A stretch of 15,787 nucleotides of DNA from Endomicrobiellum devescovinae (GCA_031255495.1 JAIRSK010000007.1:1-15787); one strand, 5' to 3'. Shown: positions 8,211 to 15,735, counted from the stretch's first letter. Notes: generated by a model from the letters alone, not told the origin. Numbers and translations are program-made.

Positions 8211-8927
8211 TTACCTCGCATATTTTTTCAATTGTTTAAGTGTAAGTTCAAAGTCCTTTGGGAAAGGAGCTTCAAAAGTCTTTTCTATACCGCTAGAAGG
8301 CAATGTTAATGTTAGAGACTGTGCATGCAAAGTAAGTCTTGATATAAGAGGCTTTTCAGCTTCGCATTTTTTTTCCTTATAATTGCGTTTCAACCCTGAT
8401 AACATTATAGGATCTGACACCCCGTATTCAGCATCTATGGCTAATGGGTGCCCTAAACTCCAAAAATGTATCCTTATTTGGTGTCTTCTGCCTGTCAAAG
8501 GTATAGCTTCAACTAAAGTATAACTTTTAAATCTTTCAAGAACTTTAAACTTAGTTATTGACTCTTTTCCAGTTATGTCTATAGATACATCTCTTCCTGA
8601 AATGAGTATAGGCTTGTTTATAGTCCCTTCATTTTCTTCCAAAACGCCAGATAAAAGAGCAATGTATTTCTTATATACTTGCGAATTTTCAAACTGCATG
8701 CTTATATTTCTGTGACTTTCTGCATTTTTTGCAAAAACCAAAACGCCAGTTGTATCTTTATCTATTCTGTGAACCACCCATATTTTTTGATTTAACTGCT
8801 TTTTCAATATACCAACAAGAGTTTTACTTTCATTAATATGTTGATCAGGTATAACTATAACCCCTGAAGGTTTGCTCACTACTATAATATCGTCGTCTTG
8901 ATAAATTGTTTCTATATCTTGTATCAT
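8211..8927 (-). CDS. RluA-family RNA pseudouridine synthase
   Basis: This enzyme class isomerises uridine to pseudouridine in rRNA or tRNA. The 238-residue protein carries the catalytic motif HRIDKDTTG (53-61) with the nucleophilic Asp56. It also has the TGRRHQIRIH block (145-154) and the RLTLHA motif (197-202) of the RluA/RluC/RluD group. No N-terminal S4 RNA-binding domain is present: the catalytic core starts at once with IETIYQDDDIIVVSKPSG. Which site it modifies cannot be told from the sequence. The start codon overlaps the ligA stop by four bases (ATGA), and no good SD is seen, so translation is probably coupled to ligA. Confidence 0.92.
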   Translation of the reverse strand: MIQDIETIYQDDDIIVVSKPSGVIVIPDQHINESKTLVGILKKQLNQKIWVVHRIDKDTTGVLVFAKNAESHRNISMQFENSQVYKKYIALLSGVLEENEGTINKPILISGRDVSIDITGKESITKFKVLERFKSYTLVEAIPLTGRRHQIRIHFWSLGHPLAIDAEYGVSDPIMLSGLKRNYKEKKCEAEKPLISRLTLHAQSLTLTLPSSGIEKTFEAPFPKDFELTLKQLKKYAR

Positions 8928-10915
8928 ATGTTTATTAGTTTCTCAAATTCTGCTTCATCAATAATTTTTATGTCTAACTCTTTAGCTTTTTCAAGTTTAG
9001 ATCCAGCATTTGCTCCTGCAAGAACATAATCTGTTTTTTTACTTACTGAAGATGTCACTTTTCCGCCTAAAGACTTTATAATTTCAGACGCCTTTTCTCT
9101 TGAGTATTTTTCAAGCTCTCCCGTTAAAACAAATACCCTTCCTTCAAATTGCGACCCTTTCTTAGAGGTTTCAGGCTCCGTCATGTTTACTCCGCTTAAA
9201 ACCAGATCTTCTATTACATGACGCGCAGTCGCATTTTCAAAAAATTCTCTTAAAGACAATGCCAATACTTCACCTATTTCGGATACTTTTGAAAAATCTT
9301 CAAGAGATACCTCAAATAAAGCTTTCATAGTTTTAAACCTTTTAGCGACAATTTCCGAAACTTTTTCTCCGATGTGGCGTATTCCTAGAGCAAATATAAG
9401 TTTGCTCAAAGGACGCTTTTTGCTTTCAGCAATAGCCTTGATAAGATTATTGGCTTTTCTGTCTTTAAAAAGTTCAAGTTTTATAAAATCGTTATAACTC
9501 AAACGATAAATATCCGACAACTTATGCAATTTCTTTTTTTCAAGAAGCTGATCTACTACAGATTCTCCAAATCCGTCTATATCCATAGCATTTCTTGAAA
9601 CAAAATGTATCAAATGTCTTCTAAACTGCGCAGGGCACTCGGGATTTATACATCTGTAGGCGACTTCTTTTTCGTTTTCTTTTACAACTTCGCTGCCGCA
9701 TGATGGGCAATTTTTGGGAGGTTTAAAAAAACTTTCACTTTCCTTTCTCACAACTTTAACTATCTTTGGGATAACATCTCCAGCACGTTCTATCAAAACA
9801 ATATCGCCTTCATTTACATTGAGACGCTCAATTTCTTCAAAATTATGGAGCGTAGCATGGGATATTGTAACTCCGCTTAGCGGAGCAGGCTCTAAAATTG
9901 CAGAAGGCGTAATTATTCCGGTACGCCCTACTTGAGATCTTATTTTTATAAGTTTAGTTGTAGCTTGCTTGGAGGGAAACTTAAACGCTACTGCCCATCT
10001 TGGACTCTTGTTTGTGCTTCCCAACTCATTTTGTAACTTCAAACTATTTACTTTTATAACAAGACCATCAATTTCATAGTTTAGCAAATCTCTCTTTTCA
10101 AGCATTATATCCATAAACTTTGACAATTCTCCAAAAGAGTTGCAGATTCTAAAATTGCTTTGAAGTTTAAAACCGCAATTTTGACAATATTTTAAAAATT
10201 CGGATTGCTTTTCAAAATGTTTCCCTTCAATTTTTCCGAAAGAATGGACAAAAAAACGAAGTTTTCTTTCAGAAGTAATTTGAGGATTTTTTTGCCTTAG
10301 TGAACCTGAGGCAGCATTTCTTGGATTTGCAAATTTTTGACCGTCTGAGTAAGATATTTTTTCATTAAGTTTTTTAAAGTCGGATTTATCTATATACACT
10401 TCCCCGCGAAGTTCAAAAAAACTCGGAGGATTTTCTATTTTAAGTTTATGAGGGATATCTTGTATAGTTTTTATGTTTTCCGTTATGTCTTCTCCTGTTT
10501 CTCCATCACCGCGAGTTGCTCCAACAATCAAAACCCCATCTAAATACGTTAAGCTTGCGCTTACTCCATCTATTTTAGGCTCTATTACAAATTCTAAATT
10601 TGAGTTATTAAACTTTTTTACCGTCCTTTCGTACCATGACTCAGTTTCGTCTCGCGAATATGTGTTATCCAACGAAAGCATAGGAACAGCATGTTTTATA
10701 GGCTTAAAGGAAGACGAAGCATAACCTGAAACTTTCTTTGTTGGAGATTTTGATGATGCAAAAAGAGGATACTCTTGTTCAAGGCGTTCAAGTTCTTTTA
10801 CAAGAGCGTCATATTCTCCATCAGAAATTTCAGGCTCGTTCTTATCATAATAAAGAGCATTATGCCTAGCTAACTCTTTTCTTAAGCGTTTTATTAGATT
10901 TTGGATATTTTCCAT
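8924..10915 (-). CDS. ligA: NAD-dependent DNA ligase
   Basis: LigA seals nicks in duplex DNA with NAD as cofactor, joining Okazaki fragments and finishing repair. At 663 residues it has the full domain set. The NMN-binding Ia domain (1-70) contains YYDKNEPEISDGEYD. The adenylation domain has the KIDG motif, with active Lys114. An OB fold follows (about 325-395; RAGDVIPKIV). The zinc finger uses Cys403, 406, 422 and 427. Helix-hairpin-helix repeats span about 435-570, and a BRCT domain spans about 588-663 (FVLTGELEKYSREKA). The ATG is preceded by an A/T-rich leader with no clear SD. nusB ends 50 bases upstream. Confidence 0.97.
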   Translation of the reverse strand: MENIQNLIKRLRKELARHNALYYDKNEPEISDGEYDALVKELERLEQEYPLFASSKSPTKKVSGYASSSFKPIKHAVPMLSLDNTYSRDETESWYERTVKKFNNSNLEFVIEPKIDGVSASLTYLDGVLIVGATRGDGETGEDITENIKTIQDIPHKLKIENPPSFFELRGEVYIDKSDFKKLNEKISYSDGQKFANPRNAASGSLRQKNPQITSERKLRFFVHSFGKIEGKHFEKQSEFLKYCQNCGFKLQSNFRICNSFGELSKFMDIMLEKRDLLNYEIDGLVIKVNSLKLQNELGSTNKSPRWAVAFKFPSKQATTKLIKIRSQVGRTGIITPSAILEPAPLSGVTISHATLHNFEEIERLNVNEGDIVLIERAGDVIPKIVKVVRKESESFFKPPKNCPSCGSEVVKENEKEVAYRCINPECPAQFRRHLIHFVSRNAMDIDGFGESVVDQLLEKKKLHKLSDIYRLSYNDFIKLELFKDRKANNLIKAIAESKKRPLSKLIFALGIRHIGEKVSEIVAKRFKTMKALFEVSLEDFSKVSEIGEVLALSLREFFENATARHVIEDLVLSGVNMTEPETSKKGSQFEGRVFVLTGELEKYSREKASEIIKSLGGKVTSSVSKKTDYVLAGANAGSKLEKAKELDIKIIDEAEFEKLINI

Positions 10916-10965
10916 ATTTATTTTTTAGATTTTTGCAGGTAAATAATCCAAGTAGAGGTAAGAAA

Positions 10966-11370
10966 TTAAGCCCTTACTACTTTTAGTTTGTCTAATATGC
11001 CGTTTACAAACTTACTTGAATCCTTTGTAGAATATCGCTTTGATATTTCTACAGCTTCATCTATCACAACGTTAATTGGAGTCGTAGGCGTAGCAATTAG
11101 CTCGTAAGCTGCCAAACGTATTATATTGCGGTCAACAACAGCCATTCTGTCCAATTCCCAATTTTTAGCGTATTTTTTAATAAGAGAATCTATTTCTTCC
11201 TTTTTCTTGCAAACTCCTTTAAACAATCCTACAGCAAAATCTCTGTAAATTTCGTCTTTTGGCATGGCATCTTCAAAAGCGTCGCAAACGGTATCAACCG
11301 AAGCATTGCAATTGTCAAATAAATAAAGCATCTGTAAAGAACATTCTCGTGCTTCTCTTCTGGAACCCAT
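10966..11370 (-). CDS. nusB: Transcription antitermination factor NusB
   Basis: NusB, with NusE (ribosomal protein S10), binds boxA RNA and supports antitermination of rRNA operons. The 134-residue protein is of typical length and all-helical. It shows the N-terminal SRREARECSLQMLY, the central NWELDRMAVVDRNIIRLAAYEL and the C-terminal NVVIDEAVEISKRYSTKDSSKF blocks of the family. A GAGGT stretch lies about 10 bases before the ATG. It is the first gene of the long leftward block and has a promoter candidate upstream. The common partner ribH is absent here. Confidence 0.95.
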   Translation of the reverse strand: MGSRREARECSLQMLYLFDNCNASVDTVCDAFEDAMPKDEIYRDFAVGLFKGVCKKKEEIDSLIKKYAKNWELDRMAVVDRNIIRLAAYELIATPTTPINVVIDEAVEISKRYSTKDSSKFVNGILDKLKVVRA

Positions 11371-11431
11371 AAAATCGTAAACCTCGTTTATAGCCTAAAA
11401 ATTCTATTTTTATACTCCAATCTCTTGATAG

Positions 11432-11460
11432 ATTTTACAAAAAACAGTTTAGACGTTCAA
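11432..11460 (-). promoter_or_regulatory. Promoter candidate for the nusB-ligA-...-mfd block
   Basis: Leftward, TTGAAC (11460-11455; 4/6 to consensus) and TAAAAT (11437-11432; 5/6) are separated by exactly 17 bases. The site lies between the rlmN terminator hairpin and nusB and is the best sigma70-type match there, though AT-rich sequence gives chance matches. Confidence 0.45.
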
Positions 11461-11476
11461 ATTTTCGCTATAAAAT

Positions 11477-11520
11477 TAAAGTTGAATGCAAGAAAAAAAT
11501 TTTCTAAACATTCAACTCTA
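11477..11520 (-). terminator. Hairpin terminator downstream of rlmN
   Basis: A perfect 9-bp inverted repeat (AGTTGAATG/CATTCAACT, 11480-11488 with 11509-11517) is extended by two more pairs after one mismatch. Inside it lies a second short stem (AGAAAA/TTTTCT). Leftward it is followed by a T-rich tail (ATTTTAT). It lies about 40 bases past the rlmN stop. Confidence 0.6.
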
Positions 11521-11558
11521 GCTAATCAATATTATCTTAGCTTTTAAAAGGTTATAAA

Positions 11559-12590
11559 TTAGTATCCAAGCTGACCGCAGGCAGCTTTAATATCAGCACC
11601 CTTTGCTTGCCTTATGTTTACTATAATTCCATTGAGCTTTAAAATATTTTTAAACTTTTGCACTGTTTCTTCTTGAGGCGTTTGCAAGTTGGTTCCGTCA
11701 ACGGGATTAAAAGGCATCAAATTTACTTGAACATTAGGATTCAACAACTCATGATGTCTAAGCAATCTTGCAAGCTTATGGGCATCTGCTGCAGAATCAT
11801 TAATATTTCCAAATAAAATATACTCTATTGTAAGACGAGATTTCGTCTTTTTAAGATAATACTTACCTGCATTTAATATATCTTCAATATGAAAACCGAA
11901 GTTATTTGGAATCAGCTTTTTTCTTTGCTTTTCATCAACTGAATGCAAAGAAAGAGCTAAACGAACACCGAAATTATCATCTGCGAGTTTCTTGATTGCA
12001 GGAACATTACCAACGCTTGAAAGCGTAATATGCCTTTTGCCTATGCCAAACTCTTTATTTGATAATAATGAGTTTAAAGCAAGCGAGATATTATTTAAAT
12101 TAAGACTAGGCTCTCCCATTCCCATGAATAACACACCAGAAACTTTCTCTTTAATATCGTTTTCTATCTGCAAAATCTGTTCAAGAATCTCGCCTTTAGT
12201 TAAGTTTCTAACAAGTTTAACTTTACCGGAGGAACAGAATACGCATGATATGGGACAGCCTATCTGCGAAGAAATACAAACTGAATTTTTGCCGTTAGCA
12301 GGCAAAAAAACGGCAAAAAAATATTTCTTATCAAAAGTTTGGAATGTATATCTAATTGTTCCGTCTATAATAGACCGCTCTTTTTTTACTATTTTCAGAA
12401 CCCTGAGCGTAAATCTTTTATTGAGTTCTTCTCGTAGATCTTTTGAGATATTTGTAAACTCGTCAAAAGATGACGCTTTCTTAACATAAACCCACTCAAT
12501 AATTTGATTAATTCTGTAATCTTCTTTGATTATATTTTTTACTGCCGATTTAAATTGCGCTGCAGTAAAATCCAAAATATATTTTTTCAT
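11559..12590 (-). CDS. rlmN: Dual-specificity 23S rRNA/tRNA adenine-C2 methyltransferase RlmN
   Basis: RlmN is a radical-SAM methyltransferase that makes 2-methyladenosine at A2503 of 23S rRNA (E. coli numbering) and A37 of some tRNAs, using a methyl-cysteine intermediate. In 343 residues it has the radical-SAM triad C112-x3-C116-x2-C119 (GCPISCVFC), the GMGEP motif (157-161) and the terminal AACGQL with the conserved Cys338 that carries the methyl group. The methyl-cysteine residue and the SAM cluster are what separate it from other radical-SAM enzymes. A weak GAGAG lies about 11 bases before the ATG. pgi ends 85 bases upstream; I saw no convincing terminator or promoter in that gap. Confidence 0.95.
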   Translation of the reverse strand: MKKYILDFTAAQFKSAVKNIIKEDYRINQIIEWVYVKKASSFDEFTNISKDLREELNKRFTLRVLKIVKKERSIIDGTIRYTFQTFDKKYFFAVFLPANGKNSVCISSQIGCPISCVFCSSGKVKLVRNLTKGEILEQILQIENDIKEKVSGVLFMGMGEPSLNLNNISLALNSLLSNKEFGIGKRHITLSSVGNVPAIKKLADDNFGVRLALSLHSVDEKQRKKLIPNNFGFHIEDILNAGKYYLKKTKSRLTIEYILFGNINDSAADAHKLARLLRHHELLNPNVQVNLMPFNPVDGTNLQTPQEETVQKFKNILKLNGIIVNIRQAKGADIKAACGQLGY

Positions 12591-12675
12591 ATTTATATTA
12601 CTCTCTTAACAACTTACCCTCAACAAACTGCTCTTTCCTTACAAAACGGCACATACATAACAAACGGACAATTAA

Positions 12676-14319
12676 TTATTTTCTTTTGTCTCTGTAAATC
12701 TTTATCAAACTCTCTGTTGACGCATCATGCTTATTGTCAGCTTCGCCTTTGAGTTCTGGCAATATTACATTTGCCAGAACTTTTCCAAGCTCAACCCCCC
12801 ACTGGTCAAAGCTGTTTATCCGCCACATAATTCCCTGAGCAAATATTTTATGCTCGTACAATGCTATCAGTGCGCCAAGAGTTTTGGGCGTAAGATTATC
12901 TATCAATATGCTGTTAGTAGGTCTGTTGCCCTCAAATACTTTATAAGGCGCCAAAAATTCTATATCAGCTTGAGAAAGCCCCATCCTTGCAAGATTTTCA
13001 ACAACTTGCTCTTTTGTAAGACCAAACGCTAAAGCTTCCGTCTGAGCAAAATAATTTGCCATCAATTTTTCTTGATGATCGCCGACTTTTTCAAGAGAGT
13101 TTATAAAACCTATAAAATCAGAAGGAATAAATTTGGTTCCCTGATGAACAAGTTGATAAAAAGAATGCTGTCCGTTGGTTCCCGGTTCTCCCCAGATTAC
13201 AGGACCGGTTTCGTAATCTACCCTGTTGCCTTCGCGGTCTATAAATTTACCATTGCTTTCCATATCTCCTTGCTGAAGATATGCGGGGAATCTATGCAAA
13301 TACTGGCTATAAGGCAAAACAGCGTAAGTAGAAGCTCCAAAAAAATTGTTATACCAAAATCCTAAAGTAGCCATAATAATAGGTATATTTTTTTCATAAG
13401 GCGCATTTAAGAAATGTTGATCAATATAATATGCACCTTCCAAAAGTTCAGTAAATTTATCAAAACCGATATAGCAGGAAATTGATAATCCTATAGCAGA
13501 CCATAAAGAATATCTGCCACCTACAAAATCCCAAAATTCAAACATATTATTTTCATCTATGCCGAATTCTTTAACTCTTTTTGCGTTTGTTGAAAGAGCA
13601 ACAAAGTGTTTGCTTACAGCTTTATCTCCAAGCTTAGACACAAGCCACTGTCTTGCGGTTGAAGCATTGGTCATAGTCTCAAGAGTAGTAAACGTCTTTG
13701 AGGCTATTATAAAAAGAGTAGTTTCAGGATTTAAATTCTTAAGAGCTTCGTAAATATCTGCTCCGTCAATATTTGAAACAAAATGCGCATTAGGACCGTC
13801 TGCATAATACTTAAGTGCTTCGCAAACCATTTTAGGACCCAAGTCTGAACCGCCTATGCCTATATTTACAACATCTGTTATCTTTTTTCCTGTAAAGCCT
13901 GCCCATTTGCCACTTCTCAAATCATTATTGAACTTTTCCATTTTAGAAAGCACTGCATTGATTTCAGGCATAACGTCTTTACCGTCAACATATATAGGTT
14001 TATTACTTCTATTTCTTAAAGCTGTGTGAAGAACCGCTCTTTTTTCAGTCCAGTTTATCTTTTCACCAGAAAACATTTTGTCGGCATATTCTCTGACCTT
14101 GGCAGATTTAGCAAAATCCATTAAAAGTCTAAAAGTTTCTGAAGTTATAATGTTTTTTGAATAATCAAAAGTTAAACCTAAATTATTATCTCGTATAGAA
14201 AATTCATTAAATCTATTGCCTTCTTTAAATAAATCTCTTAAATGCAGCGCGGCTGTCTTTTTGTAATTTTTTTTAAGACTTTGCCAAACATCTGTCTTCT
14301 TTAACTCAAACTTGCCCAT
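12676..14319 (-). CDS. pgi: Glucose-6-phosphate isomerase
   Basis: Pgi interconverts glucose 6-phosphate and fructose 6-phosphate in glycolysis and gluconeogenesis. From ATG 14319 it has 547 residues, the size of the large E. coli-type enzyme. Visible are GIGGSDLGP (154-162), SKTFTTLETMTNA (207-219), signature one DFVGGRYSLWSAIGL and signature two ending QWGVELGK. The catalytic residues are Glu354 (GDMESNGK), His385 (NGQHSF) and Lys513. The open frame runs 27 codons further up to an ATG at 14400. That ATG is the -35 box of the promoter, and a perfect AGGAGG lies 5 bases before ATG 14319, so the shorter form is chosen. The sequence reads as strikingly similar to E. coli Pgi, judged from memory. 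Confidence 0.97.
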   Translation of the reverse strand: MGKFELKKTDVWQSLKKNYKKTAALHLRDLFKEGNRFNEFSIRDNNLGLTFDYSKNIITSETFRLLMDFAKSAKVREYADKMFSGEKINWTEKRAVLHTALRNRSNKPIYVDGKDVMPEINAVLSKMEKFNNDLRSGKWAGFTGKKITDVVNIGIGGSDLGPKMVCEALKYYADGPNAHFVSNIDGADIYEALKNLNPETTLFIIASKTFTTLETMTNASTARQWLVSKLGDKAVSKHFVALSTNAKRVKEFGIDENNMFEFWDFVGGRYSLWSAIGLSISCYIGFDKFTELLEGAYYIDQHFLNAPYEKNIPIIMATLGFWYNNFFGASTYAVLPYSQYLHRFPAYLQQGDMESNGKFIDREGNRVDYETGPVIWGEPGTNGQHSFYQLVHQGTKFIPSDFIGFINSLEKVGDHQEKLMANYFAQTEALAFGLTKEQVVENLARMGLSQADIEFLAPYKVFEGNRPTNSILIDNLTPKTLGALIALYEHKIFAQGIMWRINSFDQWGVELGKVLANVILPELKGEADNKHDASTESLIKIYRDKRK

Positions 14320-14324
14320 AATTT

Positions 14325-14330
14325 CCTCCT
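14325..14330 (-). promoter_or_regulatory. Strong SD deciding the pgi start
   Basis: AGGAGG read leftward, 5 bases from ATG 14319, is the best SD in the window and excludes the longer 14400 start. Confidence 0.85.
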
Positions 14331-14370
14331 GATTACGTTTTATATTAGAATCAAATTTTATCTGACGTCT

Positions 14371-14400
14371 AGTATAGCAAAGTAGCGCAAACCTTGTCAT
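14371..14400 (-). promoter_or_regulatory. pgi promoter with extended -10
   Basis: Leftward, ATGACA (14400-14395, 5/6 to TTGACA) is followed after 18 bases by TATACT (14376-14371, 5/6), preceded by TGC to make an extended -10. The start would be near 14364, leaving a leader of about 45 bases that includes the AGGAGG site. Confidence 0.65.
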
Positions 14401-14430
14401 ATTTCTCCTATAACATGCTCAAATAAAAAA

Positions 14431-14524
14431 GCTGTTGCAAGAAGAGGCTCAATTTACGGCAAGATTATTTGTTAGCTACAAAAACATTACAGGATAGGTT
14501 ATGTTAAAAATTGGGCGCAACAGC
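14431..14524. repeat. Inverted repeat A in the divergent pgi/methyltransferase spacer
   Basis: GCTGTTGC (14431-14438) and GCAACAGC (14517-14524) are perfect 8-base inverted copies 78 bases apart. The right arm shares the two bases GC with the left arm of inverted repeat B, so both helices cannot form fully at once. Confidence 0.45.
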
Positions 14525-14568
14525 ATAATATAGAGCTTAAAAATAAAATTTTAATTTTGGCGCCCAAT
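14510..14568. repeat. Inverted repeat B upstream of the methyltransferase start
   Basis: ATTGGGCGC (14510-14518) and GCGCCCAAT (14560-14568) are perfect 9-base inverted copies with a 41-base AT-rich spacer. The GC-rich arms stand out in an AT-rich region, and the right arm ends 16 bases before ATG 14585. It could be a paired regulator site or an RNA hairpin; the sequence does not decide. Confidence 0.5.
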
Positions 14569-14584
14569 ATAGTAAAATTCTTTC

Positions 14585-15337
14585 ATGTTAATTAAAAGTT
14601 CTCAAAACCAAACATTTAAAAATCTTTTAAAACTTCAAGATAAAAAATTCCGAAGACAAAATGATGTATTTCTAGTTGAAGGCAAAAAGCAAGTTTTTGA
14701 AATATCTAAAGATTGGGATATTAGGCAAATCATAGTTTCGCAAAAGTATGAGACTATTAATACTTTTGAAGAGTCTATAATTTTATCCGAGCGCCTATTT
14801 TCAAAATTATCATCTACAAAATCACCTCAAGGCATAATTGCCGTTGTTGAAAAAAAACATTATAAAATTGAAGAATTAATAAATCAAACTGGCATTTTCA
14901 TAGTTCTGGAAAATATTCAAGATCCGGGAAATCTAGGAACAATTATCCGTTCAGCTGACGCTTTTGGGGCAAAAGCTATATTTGTTTCCAAAGAAAGCGC
15001 CGATATATATTCATATAAAACTGTAAGAGCTGCTATGGGATCTCTGTTTCATTTGCCTGTATTAGATAACGTTGATATAAAAGAACTTATTATTTTGATG
15101 AAAAGAAAAAAAATTACAATTTTTGCCGCTTCATTAAACAGCAAAAAATATTTAAACGAGCTACATTGTTCCTCAAAAGCCGCTTTTATAATTGGCAATG
15201 AAAGTAATGGTATAAAAATAGAAACTGAAAAACTTGCGAATGTGTCATTTAAAATTCCAATGTATGGGAAAGCTGAATCTTTGAACGCTGCTGTTGCGGC
15301 ATCAATAATCATGTATGAAACTGTAAAGAACAAGTAA
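14585..15337 (+). CDS. SpoU/TrmH-family RNA 2'-O-methyltransferase
   Basis: Enzymes of this SPOUT family transfer a methyl group from SAM to the ribose 2'-OH of rRNA or tRNA. The 250-residue protein has an N-terminal substrate-binding domain (about 1-90; RRQNDVFLVEGKKQV at 23-37). The knotted catalytic domain follows, with motif 1 (NIQDPGNLGTIIRSADAFG, 110-128, with Arg122), motif 2 (IIGNESNGI, 202-210) and motif 3 (IPMYGKAESLNAAVAAS, 214-230). The layout matches RlmB/TsnR-like rRNA methyltransferases, but the target nucleotide cannot be assigned. It is the only full gene on the rightward strand. No SD precedes the ATG, and an in-frame stop lies a few codons upstream. A possible -10 (TATAGT, 14568-14573) would give a nearly leaderless transcript. 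Confidence 0.93.
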   Translation: MLIKSSQNQTFKNLLKLQDKKFRRQNDVFLVEGKKQVFEISKDWDIRQIIVSQKYETINTFEESIILSERLFSKLSSTKSPQGIIAVVEKKHYKIEELINQTGIFIVLENIQDPGNLGTIIRSADAFGAKAIFVSKESADIYSYKTVRAAMGSLFHLPVLDNVDIKELIILMKRKKITIFAASLNSKKYLNELHCSSKAAFIIGNESNGIKIETEKLANVSFKIPMYGKAESLNAAVAASIIMYETVKNK

Positions 15338-15370
15338 TACATGCAAATATAAATCTAAAATTTGCAAGTT

Positions 15371-15383
15371 TACCTGAGTTTAT
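15371..15383 (+). repeat. Direct repeat copy 1 (TACCTGAGTTTAT)
   Basis: The 13 bases TACCTGAGTTTAT are repeated exactly at 15650-15662. In both places TTTGCA lies 2-4 bases upstream, so the shared block is about 21-23 bases with a small indel. Confidence 0.6.
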
Positions 15384-15649
15384 TGTTTATACTCCACTTT
15401 TTTGAGTTTTTATTAAATTTATCTTTTTTATCTGCCATATAAACACAGGCAACAATTTGAAAAATTTAATACTTAAGTTTATTGGGAAGAGTAAAAAGGT
15501 AGAGTTGTCGTTGGAGGAAGATTTTGGAAAAAGAGATACTAAGGAAACAAAGTTGAAGTAAATTGTTAAGATTAGAGCTTTTTAGTGTTATGAATTTACA
15601 GACAAAAGAACTATATAGTCGCTGTTATGTTTGTATAGCATTTTGCATA

Positions 15650-15662
15650 TACCTGAGTTTAT
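15650..15662 (+). repeat. Direct repeat copy 2 (TACCTGAGTTTAT)
   Basis: Exact second copy of the 13-base repeat at 15371-15383, in the same orientation. The two copies bracket 266 bases. It ends 11 bases before the hairpin terminator. Confidence 0.6.
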
Positions 15663-15673
15663 CTACAAAATGT

Positions 15674-15705
15674 TTATCGGAGCGTAAAGGATTACGCTCC
15701 GATAA
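15674..15705. terminator. Strong terminator between convergent genes
   Basis: A perfect 14-bp inverted repeat (TTATCGGAGCGTAA with TTACGCTCCGATAA) closes a 4-base AGGA loop. The rightward strand continues with TTTTA. The leftward strand has a weaker tail (ACATTTTG). It lies 30 bases past the stop of the leftward gene at the window edge and also faces the rightward methyltransferase gene, so it probably serves both strands. Confidence 0.75.
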
Positions 15706-15735
15706 TTTTAATGCTTAACTCTATAATTAAACAAT

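Larger units (their letters stand above)
11371..11558 (-). other. rlmN-nusB intergenic region
   Basis: This spacer separates two leftward transcripts. From right to left it holds a short inverted repeat (AGCTAA 11520-11525 with TTAGCT 11537-11542), a 10-base palindrome (11541-11550), the larger hairpin terminator and the nusB promoter candidate. No open frame in it looks like a gene. Confidence 0.6.
15338..15735. other. Gene-free stretch between convergent genes
   Basis: No recognisable gene lies here. It holds a 7-bp inverted repeat directly after the methyltransferase stop (TGCAAAT 15342-15348 with ATTTGCA 15360-15366), which may be a weak terminator. It also has a 13-base direct repeat and a G-rich, coding-like patch (about 15457-15560). 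Within that patch GGAGG (15513-15517) stands 6 bases before a TTG whose frame stops after ten codons at TGA 15554-15556. A 10-base palindrome (15610-15619) and a strong hairpin follow. The picture fits a decayed gene or element remnant, but I cannot name it. Confidence 0.55.

Noticed and set aside
11992..12489. A 165-codon rightward open frame opposite rlmN.
   Set aside because: It lies wholly antisense to the conserved radical-SAM part of RlmN and shows no domain of its own.
12591..12675. A possible leaderless promoter for rlmN (TTGAGG, 17 bases, TAATAT just before the ATG).
   Set aside because: The match is modest, the sequence is AT-rich, and the -10 would place the start at the codon itself; too weak to list.
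15457..15561. A 34-codon rightward frame starting with TTG (LKNLILKFIGKSKK...).
   Set aside because: Its start has only a weak AGG upstream, it overlaps another open frame, and the residues match no family I know. It is kept only as part of the possible remnant.
15371..15662. The direct repeat as target-site duplication of an insertion sequence.
   Set aside because: Thirteen bases is long for a duplication, no terminal inverted repeats lie just inside, and no transposase is present.
15590..15718. A 42-codon ATG open frame, rightward (MNLQTKELYSRCYVC...).
   Set aside because: It lacks an SD, and its last third is encoded by the arms of the 14-bp terminator hairpin, so the open frame is most likely chance.
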